A stretch of DNA of 64,000 nt from Io17-Chloro-G2 sp963663135 (GCA_963663135.2 CAXXRM010000002.1:310001-374000); one strand, 5' to 3'; counted from the stretch's first letter, positions 1 to 8,025 are shown. Notes: generated from the letters alone by a model not told the origin. Translations and numbers: made by a program.

Positions 1-375
1 AGCACCACCATATTCAGGGGCATTCCGCAACCAAATCTACCAACCAAGGCGCCCCCGGACAAGGGACTTGAGCACGGAGTCAGCTTCCCCTGACTCGTCA
101 GGCTTCTGAACTCCGGCGGCTTCGTGAAGAACGCCTGGAGTTGATTGCGTCCATTCCGGAAACTCCGGGCCCTACGGGGCTACTCTGACGGTGTTGGAAC
201 GGCAGGAAGTTGCTGTGGCGAAGATCGTGGAGCACCCGGAGGGAGTTCCAGTCTCTCCTTCGGTGGACGAGAACTGGTTCAACCCTGAGTTGGGCTTGAC
301 CTTCTATCGGGACTCTGGTGGTGATTGGACGGCGCGTCGGGTCCGGGAGTGCCCGGCCACGCATAATAGCGTCCT
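1..375. other. Stretch with no firm gene; possible coding remnant
   Basis: No ORF here has a convincing start or family match. Two overlapping plus-strand frames read like eroded protein. One, about 80-186, contains ELRRLREERLELIASIPE before a stop. The next frame, about 128-385, runs on as a balanced sequence rich in E, V and P. A single frameshift would join them, so a dead gene is possible. The minus-strand ORF at 98-364 is arginine-rich and looks like a shadow. Confidence 0.25.
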
Positions 376-615
376 TCAGGAATAACCTGAAGTGGGAGTT
401 GCGGGACTCTGATATGAAATCCGTCTGAAGGGAGTCCGGTCTGGCGGTCTAGCCTTGGTTCGATTTTTCTTGTCCTGGGGCGGCTCCTCGAATGGGGTTC
501 CGGCGGCCTGGGCTTCCAGGCGTCGGTTGTTCCATTCTTTCCACTTGCGGTGGACCCGTTCACGGCCCTCTTCCATTTGTCTTTCCCTGAGCGGTTCCAG
601 ATATCTTCGTCTCAA
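376..615 (-). pseudogene. Small charged protein, paralogue of 709-987, start codon lost
   Basis: The product is a short arginine- and glutamate-rich helical protein of unknown function. It shares RRKYLEPLRE-like and EWNNRxLEAxAAGxPFxEP blocks with the neighbour at 709-987. The neighbour starts MVLAELLRR with an AGGTG ribosome-binding site. Here the same upstream sequence is kept, but the start position (631-633) reads ATC instead of ATG, giving an open frame IVLAEYLRRRYLEP. The first usable codon is TTG at 613-615, which is too far from the conserved ribosome-binding site. It also lacks the long alternating repeat of the neighbour. It is probably the decaying member of a tandem duplication. 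Confidence 0.5.
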
Positions 616-675
616 GTATTCGGCGAGTACGATTGAGCACCTCGGTCCTTCTATTATCGTCAGGGTTAGCCCTGC
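585..675. repeat. Direct repeat copy A, 5' end of duplicated gene
   Basis: These 91 bp match 939-1029 with only scattered substitutions. The repeat covers the first codons, the ribosome-binding site (GAGGTG on the minus strand) and upstream DNA of the two paralogous small genes, so regulatory sequence was duplicated with the gene. Confidence 0.75.
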
Positions 676-708
676 GCTCCTACATTGGGTAAGGTCTGTC
701 CTGATGAT

Positions 709-987
709 TCAGTTATTGGTGGACTTCCTTTGCCACGGAATCGGTTCGTTGAAGGGGACTCCGGCGGCTTTAGCTTCCAGATACCGGTTGTTCCATTCTC
801 TCAACTCAAGGTCCACTTTCGCTTGGACTTCCACTCGGACTTTCGCTTCGATTTCCGCTCGGACTTTCGCTTCGATTTCCGCTCGGACTTTCGCGATGTA
901 CTCTTGGCGCCACCGTTCTCTCCGTTCTCTGTTTTTTTCCCTGAGCGGCTCCAGATATTTTCGTCTTAACAATTCGGCGAGCACCAT
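709..987 (-). CDS. Small coiled-coil protein with internal 8-residue repeats
   Basis: The function is unknown. The 92-residue product is highly charged: an N-terminal RRKYLEPLRE block, then a run of tandem units of the form AEIEAKVR/VEVQAKVD at residues about 33-58, then the EWNNRYLEAKAAGVPF block. The units are 24-nt DNA repeats visible at about 830-895. The pattern predicts one long amphipathic helix or coiled coil with no membrane segment or signal. ATG is preceded by GAGGTG at good spacing. It is the intact partner of the duplicated gene at 376-615. A structural or oligomerising role in a mobile element would fit but is not shown. Confidence 0.6.
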   Translation of the reverse strand: MVLAELLRRKYLEPLREKNRERRERWRQEYIAKVRAEIEAKVRAEIEAKVRVEVQAKVDLELREWNNRYLEAKAAGVPFNEPIPWQRKSTNN

Positions 988-1029
988 TGAGCACCTCGGT
1001 CCTTCTTTTACTGTCAGGGTTAGTCCTGC
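939..1029. repeat. Direct repeat copy B, 5' end of duplicated gene
   Basis: The 91-bp counterpart of 585-675. This copy keeps the ATG start codon that copy A has lost. Confidence 0.75.
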
Positions 1030-1195
1030 AGATGCGCTACCAATACACTATCTCGGAATCCACCGTCTCATATGAGTCCCGCTCATTCTTCGGTCTGACG
1101 ACTGATACTTGGCCCCACCTCCAGTGAACCTGGTGGTCGTGTCCGCATTCCGGATGAGGCGGCTCACGTTTCGCCGGTCTGCCACGACCGAGATT

Positions 1196-1540
1196 TCAGT
1201 CCGGCAGCTCTTCCAGAAAATTCTGCAGGGCCCGCTCAGCTCCCTCCTTGCCGTCATCTGGGTTGAGCCCCGAGGCGTCCTCCTTGCTCTGGAGGTTCAG
1301 CAGAAATCCGCATAGCTCTTTCAGAGCGTCATCCGGTGTCCCGCACGTCAACACACTGTTGACGCCTTTGCCCTTTACCAAGGACTCCGAGATTGACCAA
1401 GAATAGGGGGATACAAGGCTCCATTCTTGATTGACACCAAAGTATCCCACTTGGTTCCGGTGTCTGACTCTTACGACGTTGGGATTGAGTGGTTCCAGTG
1501 TGAACTCTGTGTCCTTGAAATTGTAGCGTCTTTCTCTCAT
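1196..1540 (-). CDS. Hypothetical protein, 114 aa
   Basis: I do not recognise the family. The product is soluble, with a beta-rich first half (RYNFKDTEFTLEPL..., NQVGYFGVNQEW) and a helical acidic C-terminus (TPDDALKELCGFLLNLQ, EGAERALQNFLEELPD). There is no signal peptide or membrane segment. The ATG has a strong GGAGGAA ribosome-binding site. Balanced composition and initiation signals make it a real gene. It lies in the accessory island between the duplicated helical genes and a DUF2283 remnant, all on the minus strand. Confidence 0.65.
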   Translation of the reverse strand: MRERRYNFKDTEFTLEPLNPNVVRVRHRNQVGYFGVNQEWSLVSPYSWSISESLVKGKGVNSVLTCGTPDDALKELCGFLLNLQSKEDASGLNPDDGKEGAERALQNFLEELPD

Positions 1541-1591
1541 TCTTTCGTTCCTCCTACACCCAGAAGGGCTCTCGCTCTGGGATACTATCGC

Positions 1592-1777
1592 TTATCGGAT
1601 GCTCCGTCGTGGTTTTTGGGGCCCCGAGATGACCCGGTTCGAGGCCCGTTTCAAGAGACTGCACATTTCGAATCCCACATTTCTTTCGTTCGCGTTGCAG
1701 TCCAGCACGATTCCCGGTGCTATCTCCTGAGGCTCGGCTATCAGTGATTTCTCCAAGCACCTGTACAGGGCGCCCAC
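1592..1777 (-). pseudogene. DUF2283 domain protein remnant
   Basis: The sequence GALYRCLEKSLIAEPQEIAPGIVLDCNANERNVGFEM followed by SLLKRAS matches the DUF2283 pattern (DALYIRL...ESxEVAPGVxLDYDxxGxVVGIEIL..ASKR). The usual N-terminal strand (MKIxYDxExDA) is missing from this frame. A reading of MTDRKTEIVRW in another frame just upstream suggests a single-base frameshift near 1775. The VGIEIL core has drifted to VGFEM-CSL and the tail is abnormal. DUF2283 proteins are small, of unknown function, and often sit near toxin-antitoxin and mobile genes. The identification rests on remembered family patterns. Confidence 0.5.
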
Positions 1778-2013
1778 CTCACTATCTCTGTCTTCCTATC
1801 AGTCATCTCATGTTTCGGGCGAAAAGTTCTTAACCACAATCCACGGCGACGATTGTTTGTTGATCTCGATACTCAGCGACCTATTGTTCCTCTTCGAGAT
1901 GACCGGAAGAGACCGTTTCATCTGTGGGTTTCCGGGCCTGCAATTCTCGGCGCCGGTCCGCTGAGTGTCCACTCCATGGTGAAGTTTCCTGTGGGAGGAG
2001 TCGGAGTGCGGTG

Positions 2014-2328
2014 TCAGCTGCCCAGGAAAATGCTGGCGATGGCGGCGCCCAGAGTCGCGAGGAGAGGTGGGAAGATGACAATTCCGGCGATCAGGACGTT
2101 CCGGATGAGTCTGTCGAAACGGGCGTCCATATCGTGGCCGAGGTTGTCGATCCTGGAATTGATACCGTGGCCGAGGTTGTCGATTTTGGCGTCCATGCCG
2201 TCGAACCCGGAGATCAACTCGCTTCGAAGGTTGTCCATGTTCCGGTTGATCCCCTCTACCTTTTGGTTGAGGGCTTCCAGGCCCACTTCCAGCCGGCCCA
2301 ACCGTTCCTCTAAGTTCATTTCGGTCAT
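2014..2328 (-). CDS. Coiled-coil protein with C-terminal membrane anchor
   Basis: A 104-residue protein. Residues 1-75 are a coiled coil with repeated hydrophobic spacing (LEERLGRLEVGLEALNQKV, then the related units MDAKIDNLGHGINSRIDNLGHDMDARFDRL). Residues about 80-102 form one membrane helix (IAGIVIFPPLLATLGAAIASIF). The layout resembles hemolysin XhlA and other small tail-anchored phage or host proteins. A short repeat, xxIDNLGHxx, occurs twice. Start is ATG with a weak GGGGGAAA upstream. It lies alone on the minus strand of the accessory island. Function unknown. Confidence 0.6.
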   Translation of the reverse strand: MTEMNLEERLGRLEVGLEALNQKVEGINRNMDNLRSELISGFDGMDAKIDNLGHGINSRIDNLGHDMDARFDRLIRNVLIAGIVIFPPLLATLGAAIASIFLGS

Positions 2329-2376
2329 GGCTTTCCCCCGTTGGGAGTCCCCGTGCCTGGAAGGAAACCACCAACA

Positions 2377-3225
2377 TTATACCCGGGGGTTCCATCGGAT
2401 CGTGCGCGGTCCCCAACTGCAGTAACTGTTCAGACTTGGTGGGTCGAATTGGTCGAAGGCCGTTTGACAGCCGTCAGCCTGGGCGTAAGCTACGGGAATT
2501 CGCCCCCGATTTTCCACCTTCAGACCCTCGTTTCCCCTCGAGTCTGAACAGTTACCAACTGCACCGTCTTGTCGGGTATCGTGCCTGGAAGCCTGGTCCT
2601 GTCCTGCTCTGAGCAGTCCCTTTGGTTCAGGAACCGGCCGATCGGGCCTGGGCCAACCTGCCTTGCCGCCCGGAGTTCCTCTCTCGTTGAGAATCTCCCG
2701 GGCCCTATCCATTGCCTCACCCTTCAGGTCTTGGGCCTCCCGCCATGGCGGGGCATCCAGTGCGAAGTAGGCCACGGTGTCGTCCACGAACTCGTAGAGG
2801 TTGGCGGGTTTGCCGCCGGTTATGTCGGCCATTTCCTCGACGTTCCTGGCGATTCGCCTGGCCTCCTGGTGCAGAACCCGGACACCTTCTCTGGCGTTCT
2901 CCCATGCCCTGCAGTTTCTTTCCCGAGGATTTCCCCGGCAGTGGGCACAGTTGCGGATGTCATCGAAGTCGTACTGGACGGGCACGGTGTAGAGATGGGC
3001 CAGGGTCTGGTCGCTATTCCGGTAGCGGGGAATTCTGAGCAGGATCGCCGGCTGACCCAGGTCCTGCTGACAGTCCGGGCACAGCGCGGCCTGGCTTCTG
3101 GCCTCCCTGAGAGCGTCCAGGTCCGCACCGGAGATATCTGCATCGCCGGCGGGTTGGCCGTCGCAGAGTCTCATGGACTCGTAGCTTCGGACTATGTGGT
3201 GTCGGATGGGATTGAAGCTGGCCAT
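2377..3225 (-). CDS. Hypothetical protein with Cys pairs; 3' end runs into an inverted-repeat element
   Basis: Family not recognised. The N-terminal 190 residues look like genuine protein, with CPDCQQDL and CAHCRGNPRERNC motifs that could bind zinc, and helical stretches (GVRVLHQEARRIARNVEEMA, REAQDLKGEAMDRAREILNE). After about residue 215 the sequence loses protein character, and this part coincides with the inverted-repeat element at 2416-2562. The natural C-terminus was probably removed or extended by insertion. Start is ATG without a clear ribosome-binding site. Confidence 0.5.
   Translation of the reverse strand: MASFNPIRHHIVRSYESMRLCDGQPAGDADISGADLDALREARSQAALCPDCQQDLGQPAILLRIPRYRNSDQTLAHLYTVPVQYDFDDIRNCAHCRGNPRERNCRAWENAREGVRVLHQEARRIARNVEEMADITGGKPANLYEFVDDTVAYFALDAPPWREAQDLKGEAMDRAREILNERGTPGGKAGWPRPDRPVPEPKGLLRAGQDQASRHDTRQDGAVGNCSDSRGNEGLKVENRGRIPVAYAQADGCQTAFDQFDPPSLNSYCSWGPRTIRWNPRV
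2416..2562. repeat. MITE-like element with TAACTGTTCAGACT inverted ends
   Basis: The ends are inverted copies. TAACTGTTCAGACT reads rightward at 2423-2436 and leftward at 2541-2554, with further imperfect pairing outside (ACTGCAG versus GCAGTTGG). The 104 bp between them have no coding content of their own. The same end, GTAACTGTTCAGAT, occurs once more at 58184-58197. Size and ends fit a miniature non-autonomous transposon. No target duplication was confirmed. Confidence 0.5.
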
Positions 3226-4275
3226 GGTCTTCGACCTGATTGGCAGGGTGAGGTCCCGAAGCTTGGTGGCCCGGGAAGTCTATTGAGCCGTGTGGGTGGT
3301 TGGGCTCTTGGGATTGGTTCCCACAAAAGGTTCCGTTCATTCTCCCCACAGTCTGAGCGGACATCGCCGGCGCGGCACGCAGGCTGGAGAGGGTTCCTCG
3401 CAGCCACCTCATTTTATGGGATTTCCGCCATGGGCGTCGATCAATCTCTGTCAGGGTATTGGCAGACTGGATATAGTCTCTCGGTGTGGGGTTTGATTCC
3501 CGTCGGTCTCGGCGAACGTTTCCATCCCCGACGTCGAAGAGGGCAACAGATGGCGTCCACATCCGGTCGATGATTGCATCCCAGAACGACAACCCTGGAA
3601 CAGGAGACGGGCTGAGTATCGGTGGGGGTATCGCCAGAAGCCCCGCGTTCCATGTCCCGTGGGCTCAAGTTTTCCACCCGGTGGCCCTTGCGGGAATTAC
3701 CGGAGGCAACGTCCTCAAGTCCTCGGAAACGCGGGGACCACCCGGGCAATTTCCCATCCATGTAGTCCAGGATAAGGCTCTCGTCAACTCCTTAATTCAG
3801 GGCCGCAAGGTCAACCCCAAGACGACCCACCAGAAACCTGAACTGTTGCTGGACATTCCCAACTTCAACCATGAAAAACCTCGCCTAGAATCAAGCTTAA
3901 AATCCAGTGTACCTGGTTTTTCAGGCCAAAATTGCTTGTTAATTTCGACCCTAACATTTATGGCTAAAATGAGGCTAATTGCTTAGTCAAGGACCCCCCA
4001 CGTACCCCCCAACAGGCCCTTCCGGCCAGATCTGCTAAAAAGGACACCAACCTCTAGGCGCAGGCCCAGTAGAAAATAAAAATGTTCCCGTCATCTCGTA
4101 CCTGTTAATTCCACTACTAACATCCACGCCTAGAAACCGCACATTCCCCCTATACACCCTCAAGGGCTGGATAAAACCGTCCAAAAACCCATCAGAAATC
4201 CACCGGAGAAGTCCGGAAAAAGCCGGAAGGAAAGCCGACCGGCGAAGACCCGCGTCACCCAAAAAGGAGAACCAA
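3226..4275. other. Long stretch without a credible gene
   Basis: About 1 kb. The most protein-like frame is on the minus strand at about 3592-3230 (starting LSFWDAIIDRMWTPSVALFDVGDGN, with DYIQSANTLTEID later). It has a TTG start, no ribosome-binding site, and runs into the next gene's frame, so it may be an eroded gene. From 3770 to 4260 the DNA is more AT-rich with no clear ORF. Confidence 0.4.
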
Positions 4276-4734
4276 ATGACGGAAAACAACAGCGAAGACC
4301 CCTGCAAATACTGTGAAGGAAAGAAGATGAGAGACGCCCTGGCCGACGCGCTGGAGAGCGGAAGATACGAGGAGCACCCGGCCGAAGAAAGGCACTCGCA
4401 TGCCCAACTGAGGGACTCACAGGACCGCTACTCCGTAACCGGAGTGGCCGTGGATAGCATGGTCCCATTTCTGTGGATCAGGAACGAGGGGAAATGGTAC
4501 GCGTTCGACTCCGAGCGAATCCCGCAGGAATGGCAGAAGAGAAAGCTGCCGCACGAGATGACATCTCTCAGCCAGGACGAATTTTGGGGCAATTTTCCAA
4601 ACAGGCCGAAGCAGCAGGAACACCCAACCAGATCGTCGCAGCCTGGAATCAGGCAAGTTTGCCCATCACCTCTTTCAGGCCATCCGCCCTTTCGTTCAAT
4701 ATGTCGATTTGCTTGCTCAGACCTTCCTTCATGA
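4276..4734 (+). CDS. Small acidic hypothetical protein with CxxC
   Basis: Not recognised. The ATG is preceded by AAAAAGGAG at ideal spacing, so translation is well supported. Residues 10-20 contain DPCKYCEGKKM, a single CxxC. The middle (VDSMVPFLWIRNEGKWYAFDSERIP) looks like a small beta fold. The last 40 residues overlap the 3' end of the opposing gene at 4649-6241 and are low in protein character, so the gene probably lost its original stop. It is convergent with the coiled-coil nuclease-like gene. Confidence 0.55.
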   Translation: MTENNSEDPCKYCEGKKMRDALADALESGRYEEHPAEERHSHAQLRDSQDRYSVTGVAVDSMVPFLWIRNEGKWYAFDSERIPQEWQKRKLPHEMTSLSQDEFWGNFPNRPKQQEHPTRSSQPGIRQVCPSPLSGHPPFRSICRFACSDLPS

Positions 4735-6241
4735 TGCGGGCGCGCTCAATTACCCTGTCGGTGCTACTGCGAATAGTCTCTGAGGACTTGGTGATTTCAT
4801 CCAATCCTTCGGCTTGCCGTCCGATTTCCAGAATGGCCTTTTCCAGAGCCTCAAAGTCTGCGTCTATTTCCTCGCTGATGGATTTGGGCCGCGCACAGAG
4901 AGCCCTGGCGACCGACAGGCCGGCATCAAGAAATACGTCACTGCCTGCGTCTTCCGCGTCCCAGATGACCACCACGTCATTACCGTAACGGTTGAAGACC
5001 TCCAGGCCACTGGGCGCCGTTCGTTTGGAAAAGACAAACACGCCAATACCGGCGCCCCGGTTCTTCCTCGCTTCCTCCATCTCCTCCAGCGCTTTCCTCA
5101 AGTTGTAAGAAGCGTCCTCTTTGGCTTCGACCACAATCCTGGCTCCGGCGGAGGCGGATTCCGACCCAAGCTCTATGACCACATCACCCTTCTTGTTGTT
5201 CTTGATCAGCCCGGTGGTATTTCCGGTACGTTCAGCGATGTCTGCCGCCCCCTGGCTCCTTTCGCTCAGGAAACCAAACACTGCCTCCTCGAAGACCAGG
5301 CCATGTTGGGTGCCGCGTTCCGATTCCTGCTTACGGGCCTTCATTTCGGCGAGCGCCGTCTTCACTTCAGTCTGAAAATCAGTGTTCGCTTTGTTCTGTT
5401 TCTCGATTTCCTCCAGGAGTTTCTTCTGCATCCGGGCCAGAGCGGAACCATCCTCATTGAGATCAAACTCACTGCTGATCTGGCGCTGTGCCTTTTCGAC
5501 CCCCTGCATCAGGCGGGAGAGGGCCGAATCCTCGTTGTCCAGCGAAAATTCGCCGGTAACCTCGCTGATGCGCTTGTCCAGAGCGTCACCGACTTCGCCG
5601 TGCTTGGTCTTCAACTCTGTTACCAGCCGGGTGAGAGCGCCCTCCCCGTTGTCCAGCGAGAACTCTTTGAGAATCGCCTCCTTCTGCTGCACCAGCGTCG
5701 CTTCCGTGGACTGGGTCAGCTGTTGAATCAAGCCGGTGGTAGCTTCGGGGTCCAGCGTCCGCATCAGCGGGCTGTCCTTGCCCACATGGGTGCTCAGGGT
5801 TTGGGCCAACCCGGAATCGCTGCCCTCAACCTGCGCCCGGATAACCCTTTCCAGGTCACCGTCCTTTTCGGTCAAACGCTTGACGCGTTCCGAGAACCGC
5901 CCGCCTTCCGGGTCGAAGTAAGTTTTCAGGCAGATGCCAATCTGCCCGGTAACTTCCTGCTGGTGGGTTTCGAGAGCGACCCGCATGTTGTCCACAAATC
6001 GCTCTCCCTCCTGCCGGACACGGTCGGCGTCGATGCGGCCCTGGGCCTGGCGGAGAGCGATGACGCCAATCCTCATAGCAGATATCGCGAACTCCTCGCG
6101 CTCCTCCCCCTCCGGGTAGGCTGCGAGTTCGCTGCATAAATCACCGTCATCGATCTGCAGGTATAGCTCCACGGAAGCTGAGCCGTTGGAAGATACCCCA
6201 TTCGTTGCTGCTTCATGGTTGGCCAAGCCGTTCAACGTCAT
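4649..6241 (-). CDS. Coiled-coil protein with C-terminal PD-(D/E)xK nuclease-like domain
   Basis: A 530-residue soluble protein. Residues 1-300 are mainly helical and coiled-coil, with three copies of a motif FSLDNxxxALxRLx at about 194-207, 232-245 and 259-272. Residues 310-430 carry the order expected of a restriction-endonuclease-like fold: EE at 318-319, D353 in KGDVVIEL, E372 and K374 in VVEAKED, and the strands IGVFVFSK and DVVVIWD. The layout resembles DUF2130 and RmuC-like proteins, where a coiled coil precedes a nuclease core. A long coiled coil follows to the C-terminus. It is probably a DNA-acting defence or maintenance factor. The catalytic residues are inferred by eye and the exact family is uncertain. 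Confidence 0.7.
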   Translation of the reverse strand: MTLNGLANHEAATNGVSSNGSASVELYLQIDDGDLCSELAAYPEGEEREEFAISAMRIGVIALRQAQGRIDADRVRQEGERFVDNMRVALETHQQEVTGQIGICLKTYFDPEGGRFSERVKRLTEKDGDLERVIRAQVEGSDSGLAQTLSTHVGKDSPLMRTLDPEATTGLIQQLTQSTEATLVQQKEAILKEFSLDNGEGALTRLVTELKTKHGEVGDALDKRISEVTGEFSLDNEDSALSRLMQGVEKAQRQISSEFDLNEDGSALARMQKKLLEEIEKQNKANTDFQTEVKTALAEMKARKQESERGTQHGLVFEEAVFGFLSERSQGAADIAERTGNTTGLIKNNKKGDVVIELGSESASAGARIVVEAKEDASYNLRKALEEMEEARKNRGAGIGVFVFSKRTAPSGLEVFNRYGNDVVVIWDAEDAGSDVFLDAGLSVARALCARPKSISEEIDADFEALEKAILEIGRQAEGLDEITKSSETIRSSTDRVIERARIMKEGLSKQIDILNERADGLKEVMGKLA

Positions 6242-6395
6242 AACGTTCCCTCTATCGTCCTGGATTTTGGGCTATGAAATAAACCGGGCATCGACCCCGC
6301 ACAACACCCACCGTTGAACTTTTAGGGAAAGGTCGATGAGCTTGGTGGTCTTCACGTCGCTCTCTTTCAACAGGAGATTTCCGCCGCCGAGGTGC

Positions 6396-6431
6396 CGGAA
6401 AGAGGCCTGTTCGTGGGCCAGGCCTCTTTCC
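6396..6431. other. Hairpin, 11-bp perfect stem, 14-nt loop
   Basis: GGAAAGAGGCC at 6396-6406 pairs with GGCCTCTTTCC at 6421-6431. It lies between the nuclease-like gene and the first Hint gene. There is no T-run on either side, so it is a weak terminator candidate. Confidence 0.5.
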
Positions 6432-6452
6432 CACAGCAGGTGCCAGCCGACG

Positions 6453-6492
6453 CCCCATGACCATCTCCGGGCTGGGCCGGATGGTCATGGGG
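6453..6492. other. Hairpin, 13-bp perfect stem, 14-nt loop
   Basis: CCCCATGACCATC at 6453-6465 pairs with GATGGTCATGGGG at 6480-6492. It sits 22 bp after the previous hairpin and has the same loop length. It could be an operator, attenuator or mobile-element end. The rest of 6242-6598 shows no gene. Confidence 0.55.
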
Positions 6493-6674
6493 CCCCTGGA
6501 CAGGGTTGCAACCCCCACGGACTTCAACCAACCGGCAAGCCGTCCATGCAACATCCCTCTGAAATTCGAGCCAAATTATCATATAAGGAATAGCACGCAT
6601 GTTTCAACCCACATCCCCGTTCCGGTCCCACGGGGCCAAGAATCAAAACCCCGTCAAGGCGCCTGGAGAATCCG

Positions 6675-7769
6675 GTGTCCCGGGGCCGGACCTGTCCAAG
6701 GGCCCGCCGCCACTTCCATCGCAGCCACGGCTTCGGTTTGGGCGCCTGGCAGCAGACCATCGGCCGGGAACGCCGCCCGGACAAGCCGGGAGTAACTCCG
6801 GATGGGAAGCTTGGAACCGGTTGCTGCTCACCGGGCGACGAACCCATTCTGACCACCACCGGATGGGTAGCAATAAAGGACCTTGATCCGGCACGGGATA
6901 AGCTGGCAGGGCACCACAGGACAATCAACAGGATGACCTGGGGCGGCACCAGCAATCCGGCCACTGACGGGTTCATGTTCGAAAGGTCGGCAAGTCCGTA
7001 CCGGGGCAACCTGATAGTCCTGGCCACGGAGCAGGGCAAGACCCGGGTAACACCCAACCACAGGGTACTGGTCCGGTTGAACGACGCCTTCCCGGAGAAG
7101 TGGTGCGTCTACCTGATGCGCAATGGGAATTGGTGGCGGATAGGGGCATGCGCGACCGCGCACCGACCCTACCGTTCCGGAGGAGTCTCGGGTCGTTTGG
7201 GAACGGAACAGGGCGCCGCCGCCTGGATTCTCAGCGTTCACGACACCCGGGTGCGTGCCCTGATCGCGGAAGCGCGGTGGCAGGGAAGGTATGGCGTGCC
7301 GGGGTTCACGTTCCGGAGCGCGGAAGCCCGTTCGCTTTCCAACCGGCAATTGGCCAACATTCACGAAGAAATATCCGCTGATGTTCAAGAACGCGTCGGC
7401 GAGCTCTTCACCGATACCGGCCTGCAGCCGGATACCCCGCTTTATGTCCGGGGAGTACTGGGAACTCATGGACTCAAGAAAAAAATCTTGGGGGCAACCT
7501 TTACAACGGCCGCCGGGAATCTTCCGCCCCTCTCCAGATACGTGGACATCACTGTGCCGCAGCGGTCGTTTGTCGAACGAAATCATAAAAACAGAAGCAT
7601 GCAGCCTGCCCTATTGCAGGCAACCATCACCACGGAACCATTTGAGGGTGACGTATATGGATTGTACGTGCCTCCCTACCATCACTACGTATCCGGTGGG
7701 GCGGTTGTCCACGATTCGAGCCAGGGATATCCAGGCCCGGGTCGGGTCGTGGCGTTGTCGTTGACCTGA
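6675..7769 (+). CDS. Orphan Hint (intein-like) protein, copy 1
   Basis: The protein is almost all Hint domain, the self-splicing fold of inteins and hedgehog proteins. Cys51 begins block A (CSPGDEPILTTTGWVAIKDL), TPNH at 126-129 is block B, and FEGDVYGLYVPPYHHYVSGG forms block F. It ends VVHD followed by Ser348, where inteins have His-Asn then Cys, Ser or Thr. Between them WCVYLM...WWRIG and RWQGRYGVPGFTF resemble a GIY-YIG-like insertion. The flanks are only about 50 and 17 residues and match no host enzyme. Start GTG at 6675 is doubtful: an ATG at 6600 opens another frame whose PGPDLSKG matches PDPDLSPG of copy 2, so the true N-terminus is probably frameshifted near 6740. Copy 2 follows in tandem. 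Confidence 0.75.
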   Translation: MSRGRTCPRARRHFHRSHGFGLGAWQQTIGRERRPDKPGVTPDGKLGTGCCSPGDEPILTTTGWVAIKDLDPARDKLAGHHRTINRMTWGGTSNPATDGFMFERSASPYRGNLIVLATEQGKTRVTPNHRVLVRLNDAFPEKWCVYLMRNGNWWRIGACATAHRPYRSGGVSGRLGTEQGAAAWILSVHDTRVRALIAEARWQGRYGVPGFTFRSAEARSLSNRQLANIHEEISADVQERVGELFTDTGLQPDTPLYVRGVLGTHGLKKKILGATFTTAAGNLPPLSRYVDITVPQRSFVERNHKNRSMQPALLQATITTEPFEGDVYGLYVPPYHHYVSGGAVVHDSSQGYPGPGRVVALSLT

Positions 7770-7785
7770 ACAGAGCCAGGAACGG

Positions 7786-8025
7786 TCAGCTTAGGGGCAC
7801 GCCGGTGACGACGCCCTCACATTGGTCAGAGCCGCCGGCTGGAGCAGCATAACGACCAGGTTTACCAGGAGCAACAGGACCGGCTGTAGCGCATTGCCCC
7901 TCCTCATTGCTCCGCAGTATGAACCCGACCACCTCTCCCCACACATCCTCGTATGTGTCCGGGCGGTTCTCCCACAGGCCTTCTACCCTTCCTTTTTCTC
8001 CCTCATCCCAACCTGAAAAGGGCAT
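7786..8025 (-). CDS. Doubtful small hypothetical ORF between Hint genes
   Basis: A 79-residue frame beginning MPFSGWDEGEKGRVEGLWENRPDTYEDVW. The N-terminal half has ordinary protein composition and the rest is glycine- and proline-rich. No family, ribosome-binding site or partner was recognised. It is the only plausible coding content in the 407 bases between the two Hint genes and may be spurious. Confidence 0.2.
   Translation of the reverse strand: MPFSGWDEGEKGRVEGLWENRPDTYEDVWGEVVGFILRSNEEGQCATAGPVAPGKPGRYAAPAGGSDQCEGVVTGVPLS

Noticed and set aside
455..1075. 206-residue plus-strand ORF
   Set aside because: It is the reverse shadow of the two small helical genes; composition is Ser/Arg/Phe-rich, with no ribosome-binding site.
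3480..3530. T-arm-like sequence (ggtttgattccc) suggesting a tRNA fragment
   Set aside because: No acceptor, D or anticodon arm can be folded around it.
2569..3573. 334-residue plus-strand ORF
   Set aside because: It overlaps the better supported minus-strand gene with Cys motifs and shows no family features.
4814..6139. 441-residue plus-strand ORF
   Set aside because: It is an antisense shadow of the coiled-coil nuclease-like gene, caused by its codon bias.
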